Source: Lucinisca nassula
Taxonomy: Eukaryota > Mollusca > Bivalvia > Lucinida > Lucinidae
Assembly: GCA_963580285.1 (NCBI GenBank)
Contig: OY757010.1
Location: forward strand, 61,340,406-61,404,405
DNA: 64,000 bases
Direction of reading: 5' to 3'
Position numbers and translations under genes: made by a program. Below, in pieces: positions 23,101-31,900 of this stretch. How positions within the stretch are numbered: the stretch's first letter is position 1; each line of letters opens with the position of its first letter. The notes under the pieces are model-generated. The model searched no databases, was not told the DNA's origin, and saw only the letters and a program-made list of their open reading frames with translations.

Positions 23101-23501
23101 TTACGTGCCATAGCCCTTGTGACTGCACAAGACGGATAAAGATCAGGAATTTCCTGCTCAATGGGATCAGGCGGTTGGTCTATGCAAGGATTAGTAGTCA
23201 AAAGTGGGTTTACCACAACCTTATCTCCAGCTAAGTCATTGCCTAGCAACAAATGAACACCTTTAAAAGGTAAAGAAGGTCTAATACCAACAGCCACTGA
23301 ACCGGATACCAAGTCTGATGACAAATAAACGTTATGAAGCGGAACATTAACAAATCCACATTCCACACCCTGGATAAGGACACTTTGGCCCGAAGAAGTC
23401 TTCTCAGAAAAAGGCAGAGTATCTGCTAGAATAAGAGATTGAGAAGCTCCGGTATCTCGTAAGATTTTAATAGGGGGTAGGATGGGCATAACTGTCACCA
23501 T
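20142..23501 (-). CDS. pol: Pol polyprotein: protease-integrase-RT-RNase H
   Basis: 1119 codons, uninterrupted. Aspartic protease DTGAS at residues 16-20. Integrase zinc-binding HHCC region from about residue 266 (HETPMSGHLG ... CHTC), integrase core D337, D396 and E432 (D, D-35-E). A basic, chromodomain-free linker follows to about 640. RT runs about 690-880 with YIDD at 853-856. RNase H is about 990-1110 with D999 in LAVDASD and SDHNPL. All catalytic residues I can check are present. The frame is +1 relative to gag, overlaps it by 35 nt, and its first ATG follows a TAA in the same frame, so expression needs a ribosomal frameshift inside the overlap or re-initiation. There is no env gene. 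Domain order and gag type both indicate the Gmr1 lineage. Confidence 0.96.
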   Translation of the reverse strand: MVTVMPILPPIKILRDTGASQSLILADTLPFSEKTSSGQSVLIQGVECGFVNVPLHNVYLSSDLVSGSVAVGIRPSLPFKGVHLLLGNDLAGDKVVVNPLLTTNPCIDQPPDPIEQEIPDLYPSCAVTRAMARKAKQTDGKQDFDFTDTFLGQSFNDEITRSLSSSLSDQQADFHENKSSLDLGHDKMSGSQLAIEQHKDPEITPLFERALDEQEVSQVPVCYYVKNDILMRKWRPPDVSAEDEWTVNHQIVVPRVYRSQILNLAHETPMSGHLGVNKTYHKILNHFYWPGLKSNVSQHCRSCHTCQMVGKPNQTIPKAHLQPIPAFDEPFSRIIIDCVGPLPRTKSGCEYLLTIMCASTRFPEAIPLRNIKTKTIVKALVKFFTFVGLPKSIQSDQGSNFMSGIFQQVMHELGIVQYKSSAYYPESQGVLERFHQTLKNMIRSYCFDTEKDWDEGIHLLLFAVRESVQESLGFSPFELVFGHTVRGPLKLLKEKFLSNDDTSLNLLQYVSDFKTRLSKACEAARTNLQSAQRKMKQLYDIGTKERNFKQGDKVLALLPIPGKSLQARYYGPYTVDKKISDVNYIINTPGRRKLKQLCHINMLKEYIDRDNASLTSVNLVSSVPLNSSDNDCEDINSVKSDPTSSKLQNSDILRNLDQKLSHPEPNQRNELKQLIFEYEHLFPDIPTRTDKIFHDVDINGSKPVKQHPYRMNPVKQKYLKEEVQYLLDYDFIEPSQSEWSSPCILVPKPDGTYRMCTDFRKVNSLSKTDSFPIPRMDDCIDNIGNAKYITKFDLLKGFGQIPLTDRAKEVLAFTTPDGLFNYKVMPFGTKNSPATFQRLINMVIAGLEGCSAYIDDAIIYNDQWIQHLGTIRAFFDRLSDAKLTINLAKSEFCHASLTFLGHVVGQGHVKPIDAKVEAISNFPVPTCKRQLMRFLGMAGYYRKFCNIFSIIAEPLTNLLSKRTKFHWNAICQNAFDKLKAILKSEPVLLTPNFEKEFKLAVDASDVGAGSVLLQEDENGVDHPVCYFSKKFNKHQRNYSTIEKECLSLILALQHFEVYLTPTTAPIVVFSDHNPLTFIHKMKNKNQRLLRWSLMLQEYNLDIRHIRGRDNIIPDALSRA
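23467..23501 (-). promoter_or_regulatory. gag/pol overlap, presumed +1 recoding site
   Basis: 35-nt overlap. The pol frame is closed upstream by TAA immediately before its ATG, so a frame change must occur here or pol starts independently at the ATG. The C-rich stretch CCTACCCCCTATTAA just before the gag stop is a plausible slip region. Confidence 0.55.
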
Positions 23502-25068
23502 TTAGTGACACAAAACCATCTGATAAGAATGGTTCATAACACTCCATAACTGAATCAGTCTCAGATAATTTGATATCAGAAAGAGTTTCGTCCCTTACAC
23601 AAGACTGTGGTTTTGGCCTTATAGAAGTCAAACCTGTAGGCTTAAGTTCCTCTTGTCTTTCTCTTTCTTTTCTTCGCTTTAATTTTAAACATTTAGAGAT
23701 CAAATGACCTGTATTTTTACAATAATAACAAACTACTTGAGATTGAGATAAGGGATTCTGGCCTTTGTTTTCACCAGAAGGTTTGGGAAAATTTGGGCTT
23801 CTGTTTTCACCAGAAGGTTTGGAAGGATTCTGGCTTTTATTTTCACCAGAAAGTTTGGGCATAGTACTAGATGTATGGCTATAACTACCAGAGGGATTAC
23901 TGGGATAGAATCTTGGACCTGTCTGTGGATTATAAGGTTTTCGAGGATAAGGCCTGTTCACAAATGAGACTTTATGAGTCAAAGCATAATCATCTGCCAA
24001 ACGAGAAGCTTCCTCCAAAGTTTCAACCTGTCTCTCATCGAGAAAAGATTTAATGTCTGAATTTATGCACCGTTTGAACTCTTCAACAAGGACAAGTTGT
24101 CTAAGTTTGTCATGATCAGAGCCTACTTTTTTAGAAGAACACCACCTATCAAATAATTGTTCTTTGGTTCGAGCAAATTCTACATGGGTCTGGGAAATTT
24201 CTTTTTTGCAATTCCTAAATTTCTGCCTGTAAGCCTCAGGGACCAACCCATATGCCTTTAGAATAAGCTCCTTGACCAGATCATAATCTGAGCTTTGCTC
24301 AACAGTCAGCTGAGTGTAAATGTCTCGAGCCTTTCCGACAACAACACTTTGCAAAAGTAAGGTCCAATGCTCTTTTGGCCATTTTAAATTTTCTGCAACT
24401 TTTTCAAAATGCAAAAAATACTTATCTACCTCTTTTTCCTGAAATGGCGGAACTAATCTAATGTGCTTTGTGGCATCAAAGTAACTACTAGAGTCAAAAA
24501 CAGGGGTAGGTTTCACCCTATCCTGACCCTGGAGTTCCAATTCCTTCAGCCTTAATTGAAATTGCCTTTCCCTTTCTTTTTCTTCAATACTATATCTCAT
24601 TTTTTCCTTTTCTAACTCAATCCGTGCCTCTATTTCTCTTTGTTTTTCTTCCTGTTCTAATTTTTCTTTTCGAATTCGTTCCTCCATTTCTCTTTGTTTT
24701 TCCCTCTCTCTTTCATCCATTTCTAATCTTTCCATCTGCATTTGTCTCTGCATTTCTCTTTCTTTTTCCTTCTCTCTTTCTTCCATTTCTAATCTTAACT
24801 TCTCTAATTCAATTTGCCTTCCTATTTCAATTTGTCTCATTTGTAATTCAGTATGTGAAACCATAATGAGAGACAAAGCAGATGGATCGAAAAGTTCTTC
24901 ATCAACAAAAAACTGTACCAGAATATTCTTAATTTCATGCTTCTTCATGCTTGTTTTGATAGCAGTGACCCCATAATGGGAAGCAATTTCTAGCAGATCT
25001 GTCCTTTTGGCCTGATTAAACAACTCCTGGGTAGGCTGAGCCAAAAAGCTTCTCAAATCAAACGACAT
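23467..25068 (-). CDS. gag: Gag polyprotein with SCAN-like capsid domain and zinc knuckle
   Basis: 533 codons. Residues 1-75 are a small helical region. About 75-180 is a highly charged E/R/K/Q-rich coiled coil. Residues about 200-350 form a capsid-type domain (VPPFQEKEVDKYFLHFEKVA ... ADDYA) resembling the SCAN domain family, which is thought to descend from gag of Gmr1-like elements (published link recalled, not checked). A P/S/G-rich segment with three PKPSGEN-like repeats follows. One CCHC zinc knuckle (CYYCKNTGHLISKC) is at 447-460, and a basic tail after it. It should package RNA into particles. The start is the first ATG after the leader and the stop lies within the start of pol. Confidence 0.92.
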   Translation of the reverse strand: MSFDLRSFLAQPTQELFNQAKRTDLLEIASHYGVTAIKTSMKKHEIKNILVQFFVDEELFDPSALSLIMVSHTELQMRQIEIGRQIELEKLRLEMEEREKEKEREMQRQMQMERLEMDEREREKQREMEERIRKEKLEQEEKQREIEARIELEKEKMRYSIEEKERERQFQLRLKELELQGQDRVKPTPVFDSSSYFDATKHIRLVPPFQEKEVDKYFLHFEKVAENLKWPKEHWTLLLQSVVVGKARDIYTQLTVEQSSDYDLVKELILKAYGLVPEAYRQKFRNCKKEISQTHVEFARTKEQLFDRWCSSKKVGSDHDKLRQLVLVEEFKRCINSDIKSFLDERQVETLEEASRLADDYALTHKVSFVNRPYPRKPYNPQTGPRFYPSNPSGSYSHTSSTMPKLSGENKSQNPSKPSGENRSPNFPKPSGENKGQNPLSQSQVVCYYCKNTGHLISKCLKLKRRKERERQEELKPTGLTSIRPKPQSCVRDETLSDIKLSETDSVMECYEPFLSDGFVSLNGDSYAHPTPY

Positions 25069-25798
25069 GTTTGCTTTTTGTTTGTTTTATGAAGTATTTA
25101 TGGAAATACAGATTGAGGTTAATTTGACAAAGTTTTTTTTTTTTTTTTGAAATGACAAGCCCAATAAGAATTTCACATGAAATGACAAGTACTATTTCAC
25201 CTGAAATGACAATTCACATGAAATGACAATCCCCTATATGCCTACAGGGAAATACCAATCTTGTGAAGCAACTGCCAAGTCTATTTGATAAGAAATGACA
25301 ATTACCTGCCGTCACATGAAATGTCGGTTTGACCCATCTTCTTTCTTATGAATATTTTCATTGCTCTTAAAGGAACTCATTTTTGATTTTTATTTGCCTT
25401 CACTGCAGCTGGTGTTGTGCCGTGTGGCGGCTGTAAAACGTCTCCCCGTACATCAACCATAGTGCAGTTTATATTTTACTTTTGGTCCTTTGAGATCAGC
25501 GTGAATATTCTGAGAAATCAGAAATAAATTATTGGTTTAGACTCTTATTCTAGACAGGTTTTTAATTATTTGGACCCCATTTTGATTTATATCAGTCCTT
25601 GAATCGACTGCCTATATGAAATTCGCAAAATTACAGTATATTTCCTCTGGCTTTCGTTGTCGGATCATTACAGGGTCACTGACGAGGCTTTATTAGCTGA
25701 AACTACGTAGTATGACCCATCTTCTTTCTTATGAATATTTTCATTGCTCTTAAAGGAACTCATTTTTGATTTTTATTTAAAAATGCTCAAATGGTTTT
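25069..25798 (-). other. 5' leader of the retrotransposon
   Basis: About 730 nt of untranslated leader. It holds a T-run at 25131-25149, short repeats of AAATGACAA near 25150-25320, and a ~65-bp direct duplication (GACCCATCTTCTTTCTTATG at 25331 and 25714, 383 bp apart). No further coding region. Confidence 0.75.
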
Positions 25799-25816
25799 AT
25801 CCCGGACGAGCCCCCA
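25799..25816 (-). promoter_or_regulatory. Primer binding site, tRNA-Pro
   Basis: On the minus strand TGGGGGCTCGTCCGGGAT, 18 nt complementary to the 3' end of tRNA-Pro, five bases from the LTR. As I recall, it is the primer sequence also used by murine leukaemia virus. Confidence 0.9.
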
Positions 25817-25821
25817 ATTTC

Positions 25822-26084
25822 TGTTACGAGCCAGGCGTAGCAGAAAGAAAAAGCAAATAAGCCTTTTGGAAAAATTTAACAAAATTTATTTACAAGTTAA
25901 CTTTAACCTGTAGAAGTAAGAAAATTAAATGTACTTAGCTCTGTTATGAAATATCCTGAATGAATCTATTTTCCTTGATCCCACAGAATTCACAGTCCAA
26001 AATGAAAAGTAATATCCTTTAACAATCCAACCAGAATTTAGAAATAACTTTCTTTATAAGCCCAAACATCAAACTCTGACTCAA
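25822..26084 (-). repeat. 5' LTR, inner part
   Basis: 263 bp matching 19451-19720 except for one 7-bp deletion and a C/T change near 25857. It is cut at ACTCAA by the inserted element. Confidence 0.93.
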
Positions 26085-28316
26085 CTAGAGCCAGTGTTTA
26101 TGAAACACAATGCCCCCAACTGCTTGACCCTAACACTGCTTGTCCCTAACAGTAATTGAGATATCTTGTTTTTATGTGGCTGTAATGCTGAAATTACACA
26201 AGAAAAGCTGTAGTTAATCATCTACTCATCATCCCTGACCAGTCTGTGAAGTTTCGGGGAAAAACCTAAAATAGTTTTTTAGATATCTTGCTTACAAACT
26301 TAAAACGCGAAAAATTTCAAAGGGCCATAACTCAAGAAAAAAATTTCGGATTTTTTTCAAAAGTTAATCAGTTCATCTACTCATCATCCCCAACCAGCCT
26401 GTAAAGTTTCAGGGCAATAGCTCAAACAATTTTTGAGATATCTTGCTTACAAGCTGAAAACACGAAAAAAATCAAAGGGCCATAACTCAAGAGAAAAAAA
26501 TTGGATTTTTTTCAAAAGTTAATCAGTTCATCTACTCATCATACCCAACCAGTCTGTGAAGTTTTGGGGAAAAACCTCATATAGTTTTTGAGATATCTTG
26601 CTTACAAACTTAAAACGCGAAAAATTTCAAAGGGCCATAACTCAAGAAAAAAATATAGGATTTTTTTCAACAGTTAATCAGTTCATCTACACATCATCCC
26701 AAACCAGCTTGTAAAGTTGCAGGGCAATCGCTCAAACAATTATTGAGATATCTTGCTTACAAGCTGAAAACACGAAAAAAATCTAAGGGCCATAACTCAA
26801 GAAAAAAAATCGGATTTTTTTCAAAAGTTGATCAGTTCATCTACTCATCATCCCCGACAAGTCTGTGAAGTTTCGGGGAAAAACCTCAAATAGTTTTTTA
26901 GATATCTTGCTTACAAACTTAAAACGCGAAAAATTTCAAAGGGCCATAACGCAAGAAAAAAATTTCGGATTTTTTTCAAAAGTTAATCAGTTCATCTACT
27001 CATCATCCCCAACCAGCATGTAAAGTTTCAGGGCAATAGCTCAAACAGTTTTTGAGATATCTTGCTTACAAGATTTCATAGTATTTTTTGCAAAGGGGCA
27101 TAACTCAAAAAAGGGGCATAATCCTGACGAGAAAAAAAACACGGGTCAATTATTTTTTCATGAGGAATCCATATATGAAATTTCAAAAACCTAGCACCCA
27201 TGGTTCTAAAGTTATGCTATGCAGTAAAAAGTGGGACGGACGTAAGGACGGAAGGACGGAAGGACGGACGGACGAACAGGGCAAAACCAATATGCCAAAA
27301 CGCGAAAAATTTCAAAGGGCCATAACTCAAGAAAAAAATTTCGGATTTTTTTCAAAAGTTAATCAGTTCATCTACTCATCATCCCCAACCAGCCTGTAAA
27401 GTTTCAGGGCAATAGCTCAAACAATTTTTGAGATATCTTGCTTACAAGCTGAAAACACGAAAAAAATCAAAGGGCCATAACTCAAGAAAAAAAAATTGGA
27501 TTTTTTTCAAAAGTTAATCAGTTCATCTACTCATCATACCCAACCAGTCTGTGAAGTTTTGGGGAAAAACCTCATATAGTTTTTGAGATATCTTGCTTAC
27601 AAACTTAAAACGCGAAAAATTTCAAAGGGCCATAACTCAAGAAAAAAATATAGGATTTTTTTTCAACAGTTAATCAGTTCATCTACACATCATCCCAAAC
27701 CAGCTTGTAAAGTTGCAGGGCAATCGCTCAAACAATTATTGAGATATCTTGCTTACAAGCTGAAAACACGAAAAAAATCTAAGGGCCATAACTCAAGAAA
27801 AAAAAAATCGGATTTTTTTCAAAAGTTGATCAGTTCATCTACTCATCATCCCCGACAAGTCTGTGAAGTTTCGGGGAAAACCTCAAATAGTTTCTTTAGA
27901 TATCTTGCTTACAAACTTAAAACGCGAAAAATTTCAAAGGGCCATAACTCAAGAAAAAAATTTCGGATTTTTTTCAAAAGTTAATCAGTTCATCTACTCA
28001 TCATCCCCAACCAGCATGTAAAGTTTCAGGGCAATAGCTCAAACAGTTTTTGAGATATCTTGCTTACAAGATTTCATAGTATTTTTTGCAAAGGGGCATA
28101 ACTCAAAAAAGGGGCATAATCCTGACGAGAAAAAAAACACGGGTCAATTATTTTTTCATGAGGAATCCATATATGAAATTTCAAAAACCTAGCACCCATG
28201 GTTCTAAAGTTATGCTATGCAGTAAAAAGTGGGACGGACGTAAGGACGGAAGGACGGACGGACGAACAGGGCAAAACCAATATGCCCCCACAACTTCTTC
28301 GAAGTTGGGGGCATAA
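26085..28316. mobile_element. Pearl/Helentron-like element inside the LTR
   Basis: 2232 bp missing from the other LTR, so its ends are exact: CTAGAGCC at the left, GGGGGCATAA at the right, and no target duplication (inserted between A and T). Subterminal inverted repeats ATGCCCCCAAC (26110) and GTTGGGGGCAT (28304), a terminal hairpin around CTTCTTCGAAG, a core of tandem modules (AGGGCCATAACTCAAGA, TTTTTGAGATATCTTGCTTAC) and GGACGGAC microsatellites. This is the layout of bivalve pearl elements and of non-autonomous Helentrons. It has no coding capacity. Confidence 0.85.
26302..28270. repeat. ~998-bp internal tandem duplication
   Basis: Landmark AGATTTCATAGTATTTTTTG occurs at 27071 and 28069, and the whole block including the microsatellite is repeated once. 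Differences between copies are few and mostly in A-run lengths and GGAC counts. Confidence 0.9.
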
Positions 28317-28592
28317 TGAGAAAAACCAAGCTCTTTTATAGACCCTAAGATTTCTCTAGAACATTCCAGAGGGCTGTGGAATAAGATAAGATAATTCTCT
28401 AAAAATAATGCAACCCAGAACTTTCTGGAAGGTTCTGAAGTACTTTTACTTGTAAACATGTTGTTTACCAAAATGTAATTAATCTGTGACTCAGTTTTCG
28501 AGAATCTTCTATAAGAAGATTAACAAGATATTTATATTAGGTCACAGTGGGGTGCAAGTGGGAATCAGAAAAATAAATTCTTATGCATAACA
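28317..28592 (-). repeat. 5' LTR, outer part
   Basis: 276 bp completing the LTR after the inserted element. With 25822-26084 it totals 539 bp, exactly 546 minus the 7-bp deletion. It ends CATAACA next to the ACAC target duplication. Confidence 0.93.
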
Positions 28593-28771
28593 ACACAAAA
28601 ACCCATACCTTTGCAAACAGTGTAGATTCAGGTCAGATGAAGAAGCCATCTGATCAGTACCTGTGCTGTTTGCATATTTATTTGCGAGTTTGAATGAAAC
28701 ATTGTGTCGAGTACTATGATTGGTTGAAAATCAGGAATTTGTGTTGCCTAATTAACCTATTCAATAGGATA
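28593..28771. mobile_element. MITE M2, right piece
   Basis: Continuation of the M2 copy begun at 19430: palindrome 28617-28673 (GCAAACAGTGTAGATTCAGG ... TGTGCTGTTTGC), then the terminus AATAGGATAAGGGTT. Confidence 0.8.
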
Positions 28772-28806
28772 AGGGTTCAACCAGCTAAATATTATGAATT
28801 GCCTAC

Positions 28807-28965
28807 CTGGGATACCGTGTGACTCCTCTTTCAAACATGACAAACAGCAGGTAGATCTGAACTTCTTGTCATAACACAAAGCGCTGTGATATTTTGCTGC
28901 ATACCAGCACGAGTTGTTCCCCCGCGCGTCAAAGTGGTAAGGATAATCGCCAAAGAGACAGGAGC
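28807..28965 (-). CDS. Exon: C-terminal Cys-rich module
   Basis: 159 nt, acceptor GTGTCTTTAG, donor GTAGGC. It encodes SCLFGDYPYHFDARGNNSCW ... LCYDKKFRSTCCLSC, a small disulphide-rich module (C..GD ... C ... C.......TCC..C) seen at the C-terminus of molluscan ADAMTS-like proteins. The donor implies at least one more exon further left, beyond or inside the retrotransposon region, which I did not find. Confidence 0.82.
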
Positions 28966-31900
28966 CTAAAGACACGAAGTATTAGAATAAACTGTTGTAA
29001 CTGGAGTCCGTTTACGCGGGACATTGGAAAGCAAGTAGACCTTGTCACATAGTCTATTAAACCAGGATATACAGTGAAAGTTCTTTATAAAAACCAACTG
29101 ACTTCTGTAAAGCCATGGGTACCGTCGCGAGAAATGCAATTACCTCACACCTCCCATCCAAGACACCAAAAGGGAATAGAAAATAGCTTCACATAAATGG
29201 AAACGCGACAAGTGGAGAGTCAAAATGGCACAACTTTCCCCCAAAATGGCCAAACGGCTATCCAATATAGAAAGATATTAGCAATATATACTTGCAAAGA
29301 CGAACTATAACAATAACCAGTGCTTCAGCTGAAGTGCACGACCAGCCGGATGCTTTTAGCTTTATGAGTGTTACCATATATGGGTATGGCGGCCATTTTG
29401 GCATGTGACCTGGACCTAAAACGGTTCCCCGAATAAATGCGCCTTATCGTAAGGAGCAATAATATATCTTATACTTTAGTACTGTATTCTGACTCGTTTG
29501 CAGGATAAAATGCATTCTCACTTTTCCAATACAAAAGCATATGTGTCAAAGTTTGACCTAGGCACAAAGAAGGTCAAGGTCAATCCAGGGTCACCCTTTT
29601 AGCAATTTATGATGGGCCTACGTCCCAGATGCTATTTATCAAGTTTCGTGGAAATCTGCCCAGTGGTTCTGGAGAAGACTATTTTTTAAGGGTTTTTACC
29701 ATATATGGCTTGGCGGCAATTTTGGTCATGTGACCTGGACCCCATGAGCAAATTTTGGTTTTCCCCATCCCATAGAGGCTCCATATGAAATTTGACTTCA
29801 ATCGGCCCAACGGTTTCCGAGGAGAAGCAGTTCGAAAATTTTCACATTTTTCGCCTCGGCGAGGCTGTACTAAATGGAATGTAATATTTCGCAAGTTCAT
29901 TGGTTAGATCTCATTTATATCTATCAGTAAGCCAAAATTGTTTAAATATTCCAAGCGGTTCGGTCCCTATCACCAATTTTCACAAACGGGTTACGGACGG
30001 ACAGACAGACATACCATATATGGTTTGGCGGCCATTTTGGTCATGTGACCTGGACCCCATGAGCAAATTTTGGTTTCCCCCATCCCATAGAGGCTCCATA
30101 TGAAATTTGACTTCAATCGGCCCAACGGTTTTCGAGGAGAAACAGTTCGAAATTTTTCACATTTTTCGCCTCGGCGAGGCTATACTAAATGGAATGTAAT
30201 ACATGTGACTGGGAACTGAAAAGTTATATTATATCTTTATTGCAATTCTAAAAAAGAATGGGTAGGTTTATCATTTATCTGTTTTGTTTGTTTGTTTGAT
30301 TTGACACAGTATGGGTCATTTTGGAGACGTTGCTTCCAATTGTTTGGACTTTTACCAGACATTGAGATGAAATGACATCTCAAGCCCTGTCGCTCAATGA
30401 AACCAATAGGGTTGATAAGCATGGACGGTCCGACTCGCACCGCTTTGCCTGGGCAGGCTTAGTCGATTTAAGCCCCCTAGTGAAAGTCGTTTCACTGACC
30501 TTTCCAAGGCGGTTCTTCTGTCGCGGTTTATTTTTGTTATTGCTTGTCTTTGTGTTAATAGCTTATATTATTTTGTTTTGGAGAGCCAATTGGTCATTTT
30601 GTGGGAAAGTGACTGTCCTTTTGGCTTTCCGCTATTGATGTTTCCATTGGGGTGTGGTTGTTTCATGTGTGTGCTTCTTTCCCTTTGGTGTCCCTGATGG
30701 GAGCGTTGGGTTAATTGTGTCGATTCCTGATCATTGCTTTCACTTCTATTTTCAGATAATCTAAGCGGTTTACCAGTACTCGTGTACGGTCGGTTTCAGC
30801 TCTACTTGAGGCGTCATGCAGTCCATCTATTTCTTAAAGCCCCGATGGGCGGGGGCCAAATCATTTATCTGTTTTAGGTAAAACAAATTACGTATATGTC
30901 AATGATAGATGTAAGAAAATGTTATAATACAATTTGACACGGAACTGATTGCCTCTATTACCATAATGTCACGCCCCGACTGAATGCATTCCGAAGAGGT
31001 TAATATAATTATTCAATAAATGGGTCGCCACTCACGAGATGCCGAAAATTCACCAGAAAATTACGTAAACCGACTTATTAGACGATAACATTCATTTTGA
31101 CGAACATTCTTTGCATAGAGGTCAGTCTCATATCGAATGGTACCTGCTGTAACAACCTTAACTAGCGACTGTGTAAGTTATGAAAAACTGGGCCCATTGC
31201 ATTCTGTTAAAATCTGAATACCTCCACCCATCCCTCCCCCCCCCACACACACACATAGTCCCATCTCTTTACAAGTTCTTGTAACTGTTGACCGGGAAAA
31301 GATAATGTTTAGTTTCAAGTAAAATAGAAGTGAAGGCAATGATCAGCAATCGATACAATTTACCCTCAGCCCTCATCAGAGACACCAAAGGGAAAGAACA
31401 ACAGACCCTAATGGAAACATCAATAGCGGGAAGCCTAAGGCTTTTTTACAATGACTGATAGTATTTAGTAATTCTTTTGTTTTCAATTTTATTTGGTTTG
31501 AAGAGTAATTAATAGCTTAACCAACACCTGGGAGGAATGGGACCCGTCTTTGGTTTAGATTATGTTATATTTATGATGTTGTAGAGCTTGTTCTGTGTGA
31601 CTAGTTATATGCATTTTGTTACTTAAAAATAGAAATGGAATCGATAGAATTACACCCATATCTCCAAACCAAGTTACCAAAGGGAAAGAAACGAAAGAAA
31701 CAAAATTTCCCCAAAAATGTCAAAAGCACAGTTATCGTCCCACAAAATGGTCAACTGGCTATGCAAAATAAAAAATATATTAATTTAGCAATACATACAT
31801 GCAAAGACGAGCAAAAACGAACCTTCTCACCCCATTGATGAGCACATGTCGTATATTGAGGCTTACTTTATAGTTTCTAAGGTGCCTGGTTCAATTGCAA

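Larger units (their letters stand above)
19451..28592 (-). mobile_element. Gmr1-like Ty3/gypsy LTR retrotransposon
   Basis: Complete element in reverse orientation. LTRs of 546 and 539 bp (TGTTACG...CATAACA), target duplication ACAC (19447-19450, 28593-28596), tRNA-Pro primer site, polypurine tract, gag and pol. The pol order is protease, integrase, RT, RNase H: integrase precedes RT, unlike ordinary Ty3/gypsy (protease-RT-RNase H-integrase). That order is known from the Gmr1 lineage, first described in deuterostomes. I see only two substitutions and one 7-bp indel between the LTRs, and both reading frames are open, so it is young and possibly still autonomous apart from the insertion in its 5' LTR. 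It is nested in an M2 MITE. Confidence 0.95.

Noticed and set aside
24624..24866. Plus-strand F/L-rich open frame
   Set aside because: Antisense shadow of the coiled-coil part of gag.
20142..25068. Endogenous retrovirus with env
   Set aside because: No open frame follows RNase H; only 129 bases separate the pol stop from the polypurine tract.
26085..28316. Canonical Helitron (TC...CTRR ends)
   Set aside because: One end reads CTAG when reversed, but the opposite end does not begin TC and the hairpin is at the other terminus; the plan fits Helentron/pearl elements better.
19451..28592. Steamer-type bivalve retroelement
   Set aside because: Steamer-like elements have the ordinary RT-RNase H-integrase order; here integrase precedes RT and the gag and primer site fit the Gmr1 lineage better.
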